64,000 nucleotides of DNA from Oceanisphaera avium (GCF_002157875.1 NZ_CP021376.1:496001-560000), one strand, 5' to 3'; positions 9,140 through 19,150 are shown, numbered from the stretch's first letter. Numbers and translations: made by a program. The notes: generated by a model from the sequence alone, not told the origin.

Positions 9140-9472
9140 ATGGACACAATTGAGAAAATCAAAACCCAAATCAGTGAAAATCCTATTCTTCTTTATATGA
9201 AAGGCTCACCTAAATTTCCAAGCTGTGGCTTTTCTGCTCAAGCCTCACAAGCCTTAATGAATTGCGGCGAGCCTTTCGCCTTTGTCGATATTTTACAAAA
9301 TCCTGAAATCCGTGCCGAGTTACCCAAATATGCCGATTGGCCCACTTTCCCTCAATTATGGGTTGATGGTGAACTAGTGGGTGGCTGCGATATCATTATG
9401 GAAATGTTTCAACAAGGTGAGCTCAAACCCTTGATTGCTGAAACGGCAGCTAAATACCCAAAGCCTGAGTAA
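9140..9472 (+). CDS. grxD: Monothiol glutaredoxin GrxD
   Basis: This cytoplasmic monothiol glutaredoxin binds and transfers [2Fe-2S] clusters with glutathione and BolA-type partners. The 110 residues carry the CGFS active site at C29-S32 in KFPSCGFSAQA. The glutathione-binding features WPTFPQLWVDGELVGGCDI follow. The ATG at 9140 is preferred over GTG 9134 because the GAGG ribosome site (9131-9134) overlaps the earlier codon. It is close in length to E. coli GrxD (115 residues). It is monocistronic, with a bidirectional terminator directly after it. Confidence 0.95.
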   Translation: MDTIEKIKTQISENPILLYMKGSPKFPSCGFSAQASQALMNCGEPFAFVDILQNPEIRAELPKYADWPTFPQLWVDGELVGGCDIIMEMFQQGELKPLIAETAAKYPKPE

Positions 9473-9482
9473 TAATGTGAGA

Positions 9483-9528
9483 GGAGTAAAGTGGGAGGGA
9501 TAAAATATCGACCCTCGTGTTTTACTCC
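9483..9528. terminator. grxD/tusE bidirectional terminator
   Basis: GGAGTAAA..GAGGG pairs with CCCTC..TTTACTCC across an AT-rich loop, between two convergent genes. Confidence 0.65.
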
Positions 9529-9536
9529 TTATTTAT

Positions 9537-9866
9537 TTAAAGGCATTTTGCTGGTTTAGGTAATCCGGCAAGCTTAGTGGCTTGTTTAGCCGGACCTTTA
9601 GGAAATAGTCGAAATAAATAGCGACTGTTGCCTTTCTCGACTCCTAGCTCATTCGCCATGGCTTTTACTAAGGCGCGCATCGCCGGTGAAGTATTGTATT
9701 TAAGATAGAAAGCCCGCACAAATTCCACCACTTCCCAATGCTCAGCCGTTAATACTATCCCCTCCTGCTCTGCCAACAAGGGCACCATCTCAGGTTGCCA
9801 ACATTGATGATCGATAAGATAACCTTGAACATCGGTAGCAAAGAGGGCGTGATTAAACTCAAGCAT
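9537..9866 (-). CDS. tusE: Sulfurtransferase TusE
   Basis: This is the last carrier of the Tus sulfur relay. It receives sulfur from TusBCD and delivers it to MnmA for 2-thiouridine formation at tRNA wobble positions. The 109 residues belong to the DsrC/TusE family: [18 protein letters not shown] and [27 protein letters not shown] are conserved blocks. The essential cysteine is the penultimate residue, C108, in the C-terminal KPAKCL. It lies downstream of the yccS-like gene and is followed by the terminator shared with grxD. The tusE-yccS-yccA-tRNA-Ser neighbourhood resembles the E. coli arrangement. Confidence 0.95.
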   Translation of the reverse strand: MLEFNHALFATDVQGYLIDHQCWQPEMVPLLAEQEGIVLTAEHWEVVEFVRAFYLKYNTSPAMRALVKAMANELGVEKGNSRYLFRLFPKGPAKQATKLAGLPKPAKCL

Positions 9867-9903
9867 AACTTTCCTTTAGGTGAACCGCTTACAGCTTATT
9901 ATA

Positions 9904-12107
9904 TTAACGAATTCTTACGGGCGGTGCATGATTGTCGTGAGGAAAATGCTCTGCTAACTGATAGAGATCATAGACCAATAAGCTAATGTGATTAAGAAGC
10001 TGAGTACTTAAGCACTGCCATTGTTGCTGTTCATTGTCTAAGTCCGGTGCACAATTTAGCTCCTCGCTCGCTAAGGGCTTGGCGAGTACTGTTTTTTGGC
10101 TTAATAACGGTTGCGAATGGCGTAACGCGTGAGCTGAGGTTTTTAACTGACTAACGAGCTGCTCTACTTGTTGTATTTGATTGGCTGCTAATGCCACGCT
10201 TTCGCTGCGATGAGCGCCTAGAGCAGAAAGGTAAGACAAAAGCGCGTGATTACGATAGGCAATATCAAAGCACACACTTAACCAGTATTTTGCTACGGGT
10301 TCAACGCGAATATGTTGCCAAGCGAGTGCCAATTGATTATCTGCAAGGTGGGCTTGTTTGCGTGCCAGTCGATAATCGAGGTGCTCATGGCGCGCCTTAG
10401 CAAACTGTTGCACTATGGCTGATAAATACTCAGCATTAGCGTCCATCGCCTCTGCCATTAATCGTGGCAAGTGACGTTGTTGCCAGTCGGGCCACACCCA
10501 CCACACGGCGCCAAAAGCTAAGGTACAGCCTAATAAGGTATCAAATAATCTAGGCTGCCAGATAAGCTCACTTGCCCCTCCTTGTAGGTTAAATGCCAGC
10601 AACACAAACAAGGTTACAAAGCCCACCGCCCAGCTGTAGTGCACTTTTACTTGCGTGAAAAACACTAACGCGCACACTAATAAAATAACCAATTGCGCGC
10701 TAAGGGTAGGAAAGAATGCCAATAAAGGGACGGCTGCTAAAATGCCGCCCAAGGTGCCTAGCGTGCGTTGCACGAGTCGTTGGCGAGTGGCACTAAAGCT
10801 TGGCTGACACACAAATAAAATAGTTAATAAAATCCAGTAACCCCGCTCTAAAGAAAACACACTAATCAAAATATAGCCCAAGGCAAAGCAGCTACACAGC
10901 CTTATACAGTGGCGAAATAACAGCGCATCGGGATGCAAAAGAGCCTGGAGTTTAGGCCAAAAGGCTTGCTGAGGGGGTGTGGCCAGCTCAATGCGAGGGG
11001 GGGCTTACTAGGGTGAGCTTGAGTCAGTGCTTCACCTTGGATCAGTGCTTGATGCAAGTCTGCTAAATTGCGACCAAGATAGCGCATTGATGTCACTAAG
11101 TGTGGCGGATAATGTTGTTGTAGGTGGCTATAATCTATCTGGTTTTGTAACGCACTTAGCTCCCAACCAATACGCTTGCTATGGCTAAAAGTACGGTGGC
11201 TTAAAATCGCTCGCCCTAGTTTTTCACAAGACTCGCCTAGCTCCATTAATACCACATGGTAGCCCAGCAACACTTGGTGATGTTGTAAGTCACGATTAAG
11301 CTCTTGATAAGAGTAGTGACTGGACGCACCGCGCTCATGCATATCTTGTACTAATAAGTACAAAGCCAGTAAACGGTTTAGCTCGGTATCATCAGCACGG
11401 CTTTTTCGGCGCCGATTAAGCATACGTTTGGTGTGCTCTAGGGAATTAACTACGTCGATATTGAGCAGGGCTAATTGATGACGTAAGGCTTGATGTTGTT
11501 CAGCGGGGCTATCAAAAAAGCGCGCTTTCACCACTAAATAGCGCGCCAGTGCGAAATAGCATTGCGCCAGTTGTTCATGAACTTGTTTATAAGGCCAAAT
11601 TAATAAAATAAGCCAAGAGAGTAAGCCGTACCAAGTGGCTCCTAGCGTAAGTAATAGCGGTTGATACCAAAAAGAGGGACTATCGGCATGACCTTGCATG
11701 GCATATAAAGAAATTAATAAAATACCAAAGCCTAAGTTGCCCTTGGTGCTGCCCCATGCGGCCATTAACATCAGCACTAAGGTACCAATGACCAGAAAGG
11801 GTCCGAAAAGCCAAGGAAAGTCGATTAAGAAGGTGACTAAGGTAATAGCGATAAAAAAGCAGATCAAGCTAACAATGAGCTGCTGGAGTCGCGCTTTAGG
11901 GTTTTGATCTACTTCACTTAATGCTCCCGCCATAATACCTAGGGTAAGGGTGACCGCCGCGGGGATCTGCTCCAGTGCCAGACCCACTCCCAAAGTAGAT
12001 GCCATTGCCAGCACCACTTTTAGGGCTAAAAATACATGGCTATTAGTGAAAAAAGCCTTAAGCGCCACACTGACAGTGGTAGTAGAAATAGCCGTGGGCA
12101 TCGCCAT
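9904..12107 (-). pseudogene. yccS: YccS-like FUSC-family membrane protein, frameshifted
   Basis: Two overlapping frames (10902-12107, 401 codons; 9904-10938, 344 codons) together cover a protein of about 720-730 residues, the length of E. coli YccS. The first holds the N-terminal membrane block and the cytoplasmic helical region; the second holds the C-terminal membrane block (ALLFRHCIRLCSCFALGYIL) and tail. The break is at a run of seven Gs on the plus strand (10997-11003). One more base there would read K-P-P-P-R-I-E-L-A-T and fuse the frames seamlessly through QALLHPDALLFRH. As written, translation ends soon after the array of membrane helices is half made. YccS/YhfK proteins resemble aromatic-acid/efflux permeases, but the substrate is unknown. 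A sequencing error or phase variation are alternatives to true decay. Confidence 0.85.
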
Positions 12108-12303
12108 GTCACCTCTTAGTTAATCGAGTTTAGGTCGCCGTAAATCATATTCAGACATAGTAAGTCATTAAATTAAGTGAATAAATTGGGTCTCTCTTTT
12201 TAGCATACCCTTGATAACACACAATAAACAGTGTTTAAAAACGAGAGCTAACATAAGAGACCTGGTTGTTTTTTTAAGTGAAGAAAGGGTGGGTTTTTGC
12301 CAT

Positions 12304-12324
12304 AAAAAAAGCCCCTTGCGGGGC
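12304..12324 (-). terminator. yccA terminator
   Basis: On the minus strand GCCCC-GCAA-GGGGC is followed by T7, 22 bases after the yccA stop. Confidence 0.9.
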
Positions 12325-12346
12325 TTGTTTGCTTTAATGGCGAGTC

Positions 12347-13006
12347 TTAATCGCGGCTAAGGCCTAATAAGCTCAACAGGCTTAAGAAAATATTAAAGAT
12401 AGAAACATACAAGGTCATGGTAGCCGAGATGTAATTACGCTCACCACCATGGATAATAGCACTGGTTTGCATCAAGATGGCGCCGGAGGAGAATAAGATA
12501 AATAAGGCGCTTAATGCCAAGCTTAATGCGGGCAGATGGAAAAATAAGTTAGCGATAAAGCCCACGATAATCACTACAAAGCCGGCCATCATCATGCCAC
12601 CTAAGAAAGACATGTCTTTCTTAGTGGTCAGCACATACGCTGAAAGCGATAAAAACGTCAGTGCGGTGCCACCTAATGCTAACATCACGGTTTCAGTGCC
12701 GTTGCTCGTATTGAGGTAGTAGTTAATGATGGGGCCTAAGGTGTAACCAGTAAAAGCGGTGAAAGCAAAAATGCACAGTAAGCCTAGACCGCTGTCACGG
12801 TTACGCTCTGTTAAGAACATTAACCCGTAAAAGCCGACCAAAGTGATCAGTAAGCCTGGACGAGGTAAGCCCAACATGGCACTCAACCCAGCAGAAAATG
12901 CCGCCACTATCAGTGTCATACCCAATAACATATAGGTATTACGCAACACTTTGTTAGTGGCCAGCTCACTCGATTGTGTGCGAGGGATGGAATTTTGGTA
13001 GCGCAT
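12347..13006 (-). CDS. yccA: Bax-inhibitor-1 family protein YccA (FtsH modulator)
   Basis: This inner-membrane protein, known in E. coli as a substrate and modulator of the FtsH protease, helps protect the SecY translocon. The 219 residues contain seven likely membrane segments, beginning with LLGMTLIVAAFSAGLSAMLG after a charged start (MRYQNSIPRTQSSELATNK). Conserved blocks are FAFTAFTGYTLGP and the C-terminal GERNYISATMTLYVSIFNIF, diagnostic of the BI-1/YccA family. It is a single gene with its own terminator and lies next to tRNA-Ser, as in E. coli. Confidence 0.93.
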   Translation of the reverse strand: MRYQNSIPRTQSSELATNKVLRNTYMLLGMTLIVAAFSAGLSAMLGLPRPGLLITLVGFYGLMFLTERNRDSGLGLLCIFAFTAFTGYTLGPIINYYLNTSNGTETVMLALGGTALTFLSLSAYVLTTKKDMSFLGGMMMAGFVVIIVGFIANLFFHLPALSLALSALFILFSSGAILMQTSAIIHGGERNYISATMTLYVSIFNIFLSLLSLLGLSRD

Positions 13007-13251
13007 AACAAGCTCCTTTAGCTTTACTCCCTTATCGGTGATGTGACAGTCACAGTGTTACCAATAAGAATAAATAAATTTATACCACTATTTGGACATA
13101 AGACGCCGGTATTGTCGAGCCTTCTGTTTATTGTCGGCGGATCTCGGTTGGCGGACTTTAGCGCAATCTGCGCGTAAAGTGCTCGCTTGCTAAAATTAAG
13201 TCATTTATCAGTTTACAAGCAGGTCTGGTATTAGGTAGTATGCACGGCGTC

Positions 13252-13342
13252 GGAGGGGTGGCAGAGTGGTTGAATGCACCGGTCTTGAAAACCGGCATGG
13301 GTTTATAGCCCATCCAGGGTTCAAATCCCTGCTCCTCCGCCA
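13252..13342 (+). tRNA. serT: tRNA-Ser(UGA)
   Basis: This is a 91-base class II tRNA. The acceptor stem GGAGGGG pairs with CTCCTCC (13332-13338, one G-U), with discriminator G and an encoded CCA (13340-13342). The anticodon stem CCGGT/ACCGG encloses loop CTTGAAA, anticodon TGA, reading UCA. A long variable arm (GGGTTTATAGCCC region) and a T-arm with GGTTCAAATCC confirm a serine tRNA. No integrase or duplicated 3' end lies nearby, so this common integration target is unoccupied here. Confidence 0.98.
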
Positions 13343-13349
13343 AATTATA

Positions 13350-13383
13350 AAAAGCCCGCAGCGTTAAGTTGCGGGCTTTTTTC
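13350..13383 (+). terminator. tRNA-Ser terminator
   Basis: AAAGCCCGC and GCGGGCTTTTTT form a stable hairpin with a T-run 10 bases after the tRNA. Confidence 0.92.
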
Positions 13384-13415
13384 ATGCTTGTTGCTCGCTT
13401 ATTAGAGATTAATCG

Positions 13416-14087
13416 ATGGATATATTGCTCAACACGCCTGATTTTTTGGTGATTAATAAACCCGCTGGTATTGGTATGCACCAAGAAGCAGAGCAACCAG
13501 GCTTAGTGCGGTTACTCAGCGAGCAACTGGGGAGCACCCTGTATCCCGTGCACCGCCTCGATAAAGTCACCACAGGTGTGCTCGTTTTGGCGCGCCACCT
13601 TAGCGCTAATCGCGAGTTGAGTAAGCAGTTTGCACAGCGCCAAGTCAGTAAAGCTTATTTAGCGTTGTCTGCGGCTAAACCTAATAAAAAGCAGGGCTTG
13701 ATAAAAGGCGATATGGAAAAAAGCCGCGGTGGTAGCTGGAAGCTGGCACGCACTATGACCAATCCGGCCATTACCCGCTTTTATAGTTGCCATTTGGCGG
13801 AGCAATTACGAGGGTTCTTATTACAGCCACAGACTGGAAAAACTCATCAACTACGAGTAGCGCTAAAAAGCCAAGCCAGTCCTATCGTAGGGGATGTGCG
13901 CTATGGTAGTGAAAGTAGTGATCGCGTCTATTTACATGCTTGGCAATTAAAGTTTACTTACCAAGAACAGCCCATTTGTGTGCGCGCGCCCTTAATTGCT
14001 GGCCAGTTATTTATGCAACATGGTGAAGCCTTAACGCTGTGGGCTGACAGTGTACTTAACCCTTCCTCACCGACGGCCGCTGCCTAA
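13416..14087 (+). CDS. RluA-family pseudouridine synthase
   Basis: This enzyme probably isomerises a uridine to pseudouridine in rRNA or tRNA. The 223 residues show the RluA-family core: DFLVINKPAGIGMHQE (about 10-24), the catalytic motif HRLDKVTTG with the active-site aspartate at D49, and QPQTGKTHQLRVALKSQASPIVGD near residue 140-165. No S4 domain is present, consistent with the short TruC/RluA-like single-domain group (I recall a Rlu-type family of this length in Vibrio and Shewanella). The target base cannot be told from sequence. The start ATG 13416 has a weak ribosome site (AGAGATTAATCG). It follows the tRNA terminator and is followed by an SDR gene. Confidence 0.88.
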   Translation: MDILLNTPDFLVINKPAGIGMHQEAEQPGLVRLLSEQLGSTLYPVHRLDKVTTGVLVLARHLSANRELSKQFAQRQVSKAYLALSAAKPNKKQGLIKGDMEKSRGGSWKLARTMTNPAITRFYSCHLAEQLRGFLLQPQTGKTHQLRVALKSQASPIVGDVRYGSESSDRVYLHAWQLKFTYQEQPICVRAPLIAGQLFMQHGEALTLWADSVLNPSSPTAAA

Positions 14088-14213
14088 CAACCAAACAATC
14101 ACCACACAAAAAATAAGAAATAATTGTTATATCCTAGCAAGAAAGCCTATCTCTAAAAGGTCTGATAGATAAATGCCATCTGGCAATTAAACGCAAGATA
14201 AAGGGAGACAGGC

Positions 14214-14918
14214 ATGCAATATTGGATTATGGGCGCAGGCGGAATTGGGCGGGCATTGACCGAACACTTAGCTCGCCAAGGCGATAATGTGGTGTTATTT
14301 AGTCGCACTCTACCTGAGTTATCAAGCGCGGCGTGGCCACAAGTTAGCTGGCAGCAAGTAAATAATACCGACGGCGATGCGCTGTTTAAAGCCTGTCAAC
14401 ATTTGGCGCTGCCCGACACCGTTATTAATACCATAGGTATGTTACAGCAAGCGGCGCAACAACCCGAAAAGCGCCTTGAGCAGCTAAGCCTTGCTGCCTT
14501 TAATAACAGTTTACATATTAATACTTGGCCGACGTTATTGATGGCACAAATACTGAGTCAGCGGTTAACGCGCGATCATAAGCTACAGTTTGCTGCATTG
14601 TCGGCCAGAGTGGGCAGTATTAGTGATAATAGGGCAGGGGGCTGGTATAGCTATCGCATCAGTAAGGCGGCGCTAAATATGGCCATTAAGACTATCGCAC
14701 TCGAATGGCAACGCCGCTTTCCTCAAGCCATTATGGTGGGGCTGCATCCAGGGACGGTGGCCACTTCTTTATCTGCGCCTTTTAGAGCCGGGTTAGCTAA
14801 GGGGCAGTTACATACCCCTGAGCAAGCAGCAAGTCACCTAATTGCGGTGATGAACTCGCTGACTACTGCGCACTCAGGGAAAATTTGGGCGTGGGATGGA
14901 CAAGAAATTCCCGCATAA
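14214..14918 (+). CDS. Short-chain dehydrogenase/reductase, CsgA-like
   Basis: This is an NAD(P)-dependent oxidoreductase of unknown substrate. The 234 residues begin with a Rossmann nucleotide site (WIMGAGGIGRAL, G7/G9/G10 type), have INTIGML in place of the usual NNAG motif, a serine in the ALSARVGSISD segment, and the catalytic YSYRISK (Tyr-x3-Lys). HPGTVATSLSAPF is the PG motif after the active site. It resembles the CsgA/C-factor-like SDR group. An AAGGGAGA site precedes the ATG. It is convergent with ribA and possibly cotranscribed with nothing else, being 126 bases past the pseudouridine synthase gene. Confidence 0.85.
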   Translation: MQYWIMGAGGIGRALTEHLARQGDNVVLFSRTLPELSSAAWPQVSWQQVNNTDGDALFKACQHLALPDTVINTIGMLQQAAQQPEKRLEQLSLAAFNNSLHINTWPTLLMAQILSQRLTRDHKLQFAALSARVGSISDNRAGGWYSYRISKAALNMAIKTIALEWQRRFPQAIMVGLHPGTVATSLSAPFRAGLAKGQLHTPEQAASHLIAVMNSLTTAHSGKIWAWDGQEIPA

Positions 14919-14923
14919 GTCGT

Positions 14924-14966
14924 CATTAAGAGCTGACTTTCTCAATTATTAGCCAAGCTCTTAATG
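14924..14966. terminator. Convergent hairpin between SDR gene and ribA
   Basis: CATTAAGAGCT and AGCTCTTAATG form an 11-bp perfect stem with a 21-base AT-rich loop. There is no clear T-run, so it is a possible bidirectional terminator. Confidence 0.5.
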
Positions 14967-14986
14967 GCGTAGGTAGCGCAGAGTAA

Positions 14987-15592
14987 TTATTTTTGCGGGG
15001 TGTCTTTAAACATATGACCTAACTTGCCGGCTTTGGTGTCTAAATAATGTTCGTTAAAGGGGTTACGGCCTTCTTGCAGTGCAATGCGCTCTACCACTTC
15101 AATACCTAAGGTTTCCATGGCCGTGACTTTACGGGGATTATTGGTCATTAATTTTAACTGCTTTACGCCCATGTCGATTAGCATATCGGCACAAATAGTG
15201 TAATCACGCATATCCGCATCAAAACCCAGCTCAACATTGGCCTCTACCGTATCTTTGCCTTGGTCTTGTAAGTTATAAGCGCTAATTTTATTGAGTAAGC
15301 CGATACCGCGGCCTTCTTGGCGTACATAAAGTAAAACGCCGCGACCTTCTTTAGCGATGCGCTCCATGGCCGCTTGTAATTGAAAACCACAATCGCAACG
15401 CAAGCTAAATAAAGCATCCCCAGTGAGGCATTCAGAATGAATACGTGCCAGCACCGCAGGGGAGTCCTCGATATTGCCCATCACGAGAGCGGCATGATCT
15501 TTACCTGTCCCTTTCTCTTCAAAACCGATCAGGGTAAAGGTGCCCCAGGGGGTCGGCAGTTTTGAGTTTGCCATCCGGGTAACACTGCTCAT
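14987..15592 (-). CDS. ribA: GTP cyclohydrolase II
   Basis: It opens the imidazole ring of GTP, the first committed step of riboflavin synthesis. The 201 residues match the single-domain RibA (196 in E. coli). The zinc ligands C55, C66 and C68 lie in [16 protein letters not shown]. The catalytic tyrosine/arginine region is [15 protein letters not shown], followed by LMTNNPRKV. No DHBP synthase domain is fused. I saw no FMN riboswitch upstream. The start at 15592 gives [17 protein letters not shown]; an internal ATG seven codons in is also possible. Confidence 0.96.
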   Translation of the reverse strand: MSSVTRMANSKLPTPWGTFTLIGFEEKGTGKDHAALVMGNIEDSPAVLARIHSECLTGDALFSLRCDCGFQLQAAMERIAKEGRGVLLYVRQEGRGIGLLNKISAYNLQDQGKDTVEANVELGFDADMRDYTICADMLIDMGVKQLKLMTNNPRKVTAMETLGIEVVERIALQEGRNPFNEHYLDTKAGKLGHMFKDTPQK

Positions 15593-15824
15593 GACGTTCC
15601 TCTTTAGTAATTAGGTGAGTAGAGATATCAAAAAAATGGCGTTCATTGTAAAGCGGAAGTGCCAGCAGGTATAGACGCAATATGAACTCGCGCCCTCAAG
15701 AGGGGATAAATTGTCTGTTTTTAAACGGGCAATGACTGCTTTTTAATAGCTGACTTAGGTATACTGCGCCGGTGCAGCACCTGACTTACCTGGTGCTCAA
15801 GCTGATGATTTACTGGAGAAAGCC

Positions 15825-16520
15825 ATGACTGAACAAGCTCCCGTCATTACCGTAGACGGCCCAGGAGGGGCGGGCAAAGGCACGCTTTGCCAGTTGCTTG
15901 CCCAAAAATTGCAGTGGCAATTACTCGACTCCGGCGCCATTTATCGAGTCTTGGCCTTAGCCGCCCTGCATCATAATGTTGCCCTCGATGACGAAGCCGG
16001 TTTAGTGCCATTAGCGGCTTATTTAGACGTTCAGTTTCCTGTGCTTGCCGGCCAAGTGGCGACTGTGCTCGAGGGCGAGGATGTGTCCCAGGTTATCCGT
16101 ACTGAAGATATAGGCAATGCTGCGAGTAAAGTCGCCGCGTTTCCTCGAGTACGTGAAGCCTTGTTGCGCCGCCAGCGAGCATTTCGAGTGGCACCGGGGT
16201 TAATCGCCGATGGCCGTGACATGGGGACGGTCGTTTTTCCTGATGCACAGGTTAAAATTTTCCTTGATGCCAGCGCTCAAGAAAGAGCCCAGCGGCGCTT
16301 GATACAGTTGCAAGATAAAGGCTTTGATGTTAGTTTTGACCGTCTTTTAAGCGAAATTCAAGCACGAGACGACCGTGATCGCAATCGGGCCACCGCGCCT
16401 TTGAAAGCGGCTGATGATGCGTTAGTAATTGATTCTACACATTTATCTATTTCAGAAGTTGTAGATAAAGTGTTGGATTATACTCATCAAAAGCTCACTG
16501 GTTTGCAAGTGAACGATTAA
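15825..16520 (+). CDS. cmk: Cytidylate kinase
   Basis: It phosphorylates CMP and dCMP using ATP. The 231 residues carry the P-loop GPGGAGKGT at about 12-20, the CMP-binding region [30 protein letters not shown], and the LID arginines in [19 protein letters not shown]. The TGGAGAAAGCC ribosome site supports ATG 15825. It is the first gene of the classical cmk-rpsA-ihfB-lapA-lapB-pyrF order. It may be cotranscribed with rpsA, 158 bases downstream. Confidence 0.97.
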   Translation: MTEQAPVITVDGPGGAGKGTLCQLLAQKLQWQLLDSGAIYRVLALAALHHNVALDDEAGLVPLAAYLDVQFPVLAGQVATVLEGEDVSQVIRTEDIGNAASKVAAFPRVREALLRRQRAFRVAPGLIADGRDMGTVVFPDAQVKIFLDASAQERAQRRLIQLQDKGFDVSFDRLLSEIQARDDRDRNRATAPLKAADDALVIDSTHLSISEVVDKVLDYTHQKLTGLQVND

Positions 16521-16678
16521 GTCCTAAGGGCTGTTTCGCAAAAAGTTTACTTATTTATACCCAACGTCAAGATGTCTTGACTCTGCCCTCGTCATGGAAG
16601 ACGCGGGTCTATGTTAATCACCCCACAGGTGCGGGATTGCCCAGTGGATGTTCAACTTAAAAAGTGTATTCATTAAAT
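16521..16678 (+). promoter_or_regulatory. rpsA leader without a clear Shine-Dalgarno
   Basis: The 158 bases between cmk and rpsA have several short hairpin-prone stretches (for example CCCCACAGGTGCGGG at 16621-16635) and no purine-rich ribosome site before ATG 16679; the last 20 bases are AU-rich. This matches the known unusual rpsA initiation region, whose fold is recognised by S1 itself for autoregulation. Confidence 0.55.
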
Positions 16679-18349
16679 ATGACTGAATCTTTTGCTCAAC
16701 TCTTTGAAGAGTCTCTGAAAGAACTTGAAACCCGTCCGGGTTCCATTGTTAAAGGTACTGTAGTTGCTATTGAGAACGGTATCGTTCTGGTAGATGCAGG
16801 CCTAAAGTCTGAATCCGCTATTCCTGCTGACCAGTTCAAAAATGCGCAGGGCGAGCTGGAAGTTAGCGTTGGCGACGTAGTAGATGTTGCACTGGACGCG
16901 GTAGAAGACGGTTTCGGTGAGACTCTGCTTTCTCGTGAAAAGGCGAAACGTCACGAATCTTGGATCCAGCTGGAAAAAGCCTACGAAGATCAAGAAACCG
17001 TTATCGGTGTGATCAACGGCAAGGTTAAAGGTGGTTTCACTGTAGAAGTGAACACTATCCGTGCTTTCTTACCAGGTTCATTGGTTGACGTACGCCCAGT
17101 ACGCGACACCTTGCATTTGGAAGGTAAAGAGCTTGAGTTTAAAGTCATCAAGTTGGACCAAAAGCGCAACAACGTGGTTGTTTCTCGTCGTGCTGTTATC
17201 GAAACTGAAAACAGCGCTGAGCGCGAGCAATTGCTTGAGAACCTGCAAGAAGGTCAAGAAGTTAAAGGTATCGTTAAGAACCTGACCGATTACGGTGCTT
17301 TCGTTGACTTGGGTGGCGTAGATGGCTTGCTGCACATTACCGATATGGCTTGGAAGCGCGTTAAGCACCCAAGTGAGATCGTGAATGTAGGTGACGAAAT
17401 TAACGTTAAGGTACTGAAGTTTGACCGTGAGCGCACTCGTGTGTCTTTAGGTCTTAAGCAGTTAGGTGCCGATCCATGGGTAGAAATCGCTAGCCGTTAC
17501 CCAGAAAGCACTCGCCTGTCTGGCCGTGTGACTAACTTGACTGATTACGGTTGCTTCGTAGAAATCGAAGAAGGCGTTGAAGGTTTAGTACACGTGTCTG
17601 AAATGGACTGGACCAACAAGAATATCCACCCATCTAAAGTGGTTTCTGTTGGCGATACCGTTGATGTAATGGTGTTGGATATCGACGAAGAGCGTCGTCG
17701 TATTTCTCTGGGTCTGAAGCAGTGCAAGTCTAACCCTTGGCAGCTGTTTGCGGAAACGCACAACAAGGGTGACCGTGTGTCTGGTAAGATCAAGTCAATC
17801 ACTGATTTTGGTATCTTTATTGGCCTAGACGGCGGCATCGACGGTCTGGTTCACTTGTCAGATATCTCTTGGAGCGCCGGTGAAGAAGCGGTTCGCGAAT
17901 TCAAGAAAGGCGACGAAATTGACGCCGTGGTTCTGCAAGTTGACCCAGAGCGCGAGCGCATCAGCTTGGGTGTTAAACAGATCGACGAAGATCCGTTCAA
18001 TGCTTACTTAGCGGACGTTAAGAAAGGTGCTATCGTTAAGGGTACTATCACTGCTGTTGACGCTAAGGGCGCAGTAGTAGAGATGGGCGAGGGCGTAGAA
18101 GGTTATGTCCGTGTAGCTGATATCTCTCGTGATCGTATCGAAGACGCATCTACCGTATTAAAAGTAGGTGAAGAAATCGAAGCACGCTTCATGGGTGTGG
18201 ATCGCAAGAACCGTACTTTAAGCTTGTCTATCCGTGCGAAAGACGAAGCTGAAGATAAAGTGGTTCTGGATAACCTGAACCAGCAACAACCAGAAGATGT
18301 TGGTTTAAGTGCTATGGCTGAAGCCTTCAAGGCAGCCAAAGGCGAATAA
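16679..18349 (+). CDS. rpsA: 30S ribosomal protein S1
   Basis: This large ribosomal protein unfolds and docks mRNAs on the 30S subunit. The 556 residues match E. coli S1 (557). It contains six S1/OB-fold repeats, seen as recurring G-x-V-x-x-[IL]-T-D-[YF]-G-x-F and V-S-E/L-S-D-[MI] motifs (for example [20 protein letters not shown] and [20 protein letters not shown]). I start at ATG 16679 ([17 protein letters not shown]), not the upstream GTG at 16664. Codon use is biased to highly expressed codons compared with the neighbours. A strong GC-rich terminator follows. Confidence 0.98.
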   Translation: MTESFAQLFEESLKELETRPGSIVKGTVVAIENGIVLVDAGLKSESAIPADQFKNAQGELEVSVGDVVDVALDAVEDGFGETLLSREKAKRHESWIQLEKAYEDQETVIGVINGKVKGGFTVEVNTIRAFLPGSLVDVRPVRDTLHLEGKELEFKVIKLDQKRNNVVVSRRAVIETENSAEREQLLENLQEGQEVKGIVKNLTDYGAFVDLGGVDGLLHITDMAWKRVKHPSEIVNVGDEINVKVLKFDRERTRVSLGLKQLGADPWVEIASRYPESTRLSGRVTNLTDYGCFVEIEEGVEGLVHVSEMDWTNKNIHPSKVVSVGDTVDVMVLDIDEERRRISLGLKQCKSNPWQLFAETHNKGDRVSGKIKSITDFGIFIGLDGGIDGLVHLSDISWSAGEEAVREFKKGDEIDAVVLQVDPERERISLGVKQIDEDPFNAYLADVKKGAIVKGTITAVDAKGAVVEMGEGVEGYVRVADISRDRIEDASTVLKVGEEIEARFMGVDRKNRTLSLSIRAKDEAEDKVVLDNLNQQQPEDVGLSAMAEAFKAAKGE

Positions 18350-18363
18350 GCCTATCCGAGTGT

Positions 18364-18391
18364 AAAAGGGGGCCTTCGCGGCCCCCTTTTT
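18364..18391 (+). terminator. rpsA terminator
   Basis: GGGGGCC-TTCG-CGGCCCCC with a T5 tail, closed by a stable UUCG loop. Confidence 0.93.
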
Positions 18392-18417
18392 GTTAGGTAA
18401 TGATCAGGAGTACAGTA

Positions 18418-18699
18418 ATGACTAAATCCGATCTTATTGAAAGACTGGCTGAACAATACAGTCATCTAGGCACTAAAGAAGTAGAGAACGCCATTAAAGA
18501 AATCCTTGAACAAATGTCGGTCAGCCTAGAAAGTGGTGATCGCATTGAAATTCGCGGGTTTGGTAGTTTTTCTTTACATTACCGGGCGCCTCGTCAAGGT
18601 CGCAACCCTAAAACGGGTGAGAAAGTGGAATTAAGCGGTAAGCATGTTCCCCATTTTAAACCGGGGAAAGAGCTACGCGAGCGTGTTAATCCCAGCTAA
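18418..18699 (+). CDS. ihfB: Integration host factor subunit beta
   Basis: This DNA-bending protein subunit pairs with IhfA. The 93 residues (94 in E. coli) contain the DNABII signature: [25 protein letters not shown], including the intercalating proline arm, followed by [16 protein letters not shown]. The start is ATG 18418 after an AGGAG site, not the upstream frame start at 18400. It lies immediately downstream of the rpsA terminator, so it probably has its own promoter or depends on read-through. Confidence 0.97.
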   Translation: MTKSDLIERLAEQYSHLGTKEVENAIKEILEQMSVSLESGDRIEIRGFGSFSLHYRAPRQGRNPKTGEKVELSGKHVPHFKPGKELRERVNPS

Positions 18700-18854
18700 T
18701 TGTTTTATGTAATAACGCATGTTTAACAAGATTTTCGACCTTGTCCGCTAATAGGCAATTTAAGAGTGCTTTATTTTCTAGTAACTTGACTAGCGGCAAT
18801 GTGGTTTTTCCGAGATAATGCACATACTCAACATCAGGGAATTGAGAGGGTTAA

Positions 18855-19142
18855 GTGAAAATAATTATTGGCCTTATTATATTAGCCATACTGTTTGCCG
18901 TGGGTATTACACTGGGCACACAAAATGATCAATTAGTTCATGTTAACTATTTGTTAGCACAGGGCGAATATCGTCTGTCTTCATTATTAGCTATTATCTT
19001 CGTAGCAGGCTTTGTGGTCGGCTGGTTGGTATTTAGTTTTGTACTGTTGCGTTTGAAAATGAGCAACCGAGGGTTAAATAAGAAAGTTGAGCGCCAACAA
19101 AGAGAGTTAACTGAGCTTAGAGCCTTACCGCTTAAGGATTAA
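18855..19142 (+). CDS. lapA: LapA family inner-membrane protein
   Basis: LapA (YciS) is a small inner-membrane protein that works with LapB in controlling LPS synthesis through LpxC degradation. The 95 residues show two membrane helices (about 3-20 and 43-65) with the conserved NDQLVHVNYLLAQGE loop between them and a basic coiled tail (RLKMSNRGLNKKVERQQREL). The start codon is GTG (18855) after GAGAGG. It is 8 bases from lapB and clearly cotranscribed with it. Confidence 0.9.
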   Translation: MKIIIGLIILAILFAVGITLGTQNDQLVHVNYLLAQGEYRLSSLLAIIFVAGFVVGWLVFSFVLLRLKMSNRGLNKKVERQQRELTELRALPLKD

Positions 19143-19150
19143 TAAGCTTT

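Noticed and set aside
13252-13342. Integration site at tRNA-Ser
   Set aside because: No integrase, no repeated tRNA 3' end and only core genes follow it.
13158-13496. Minus-strand frame of 112 codons
   Set aside because: It runs across the tRNA-Ser gene and has no ribosome site or protein character.
15593-15824. FMN riboswitch before ribA
   Set aside because: I could not find the conserved AGGG...CAGTC-type core or a suitable fold upstream of ribA.
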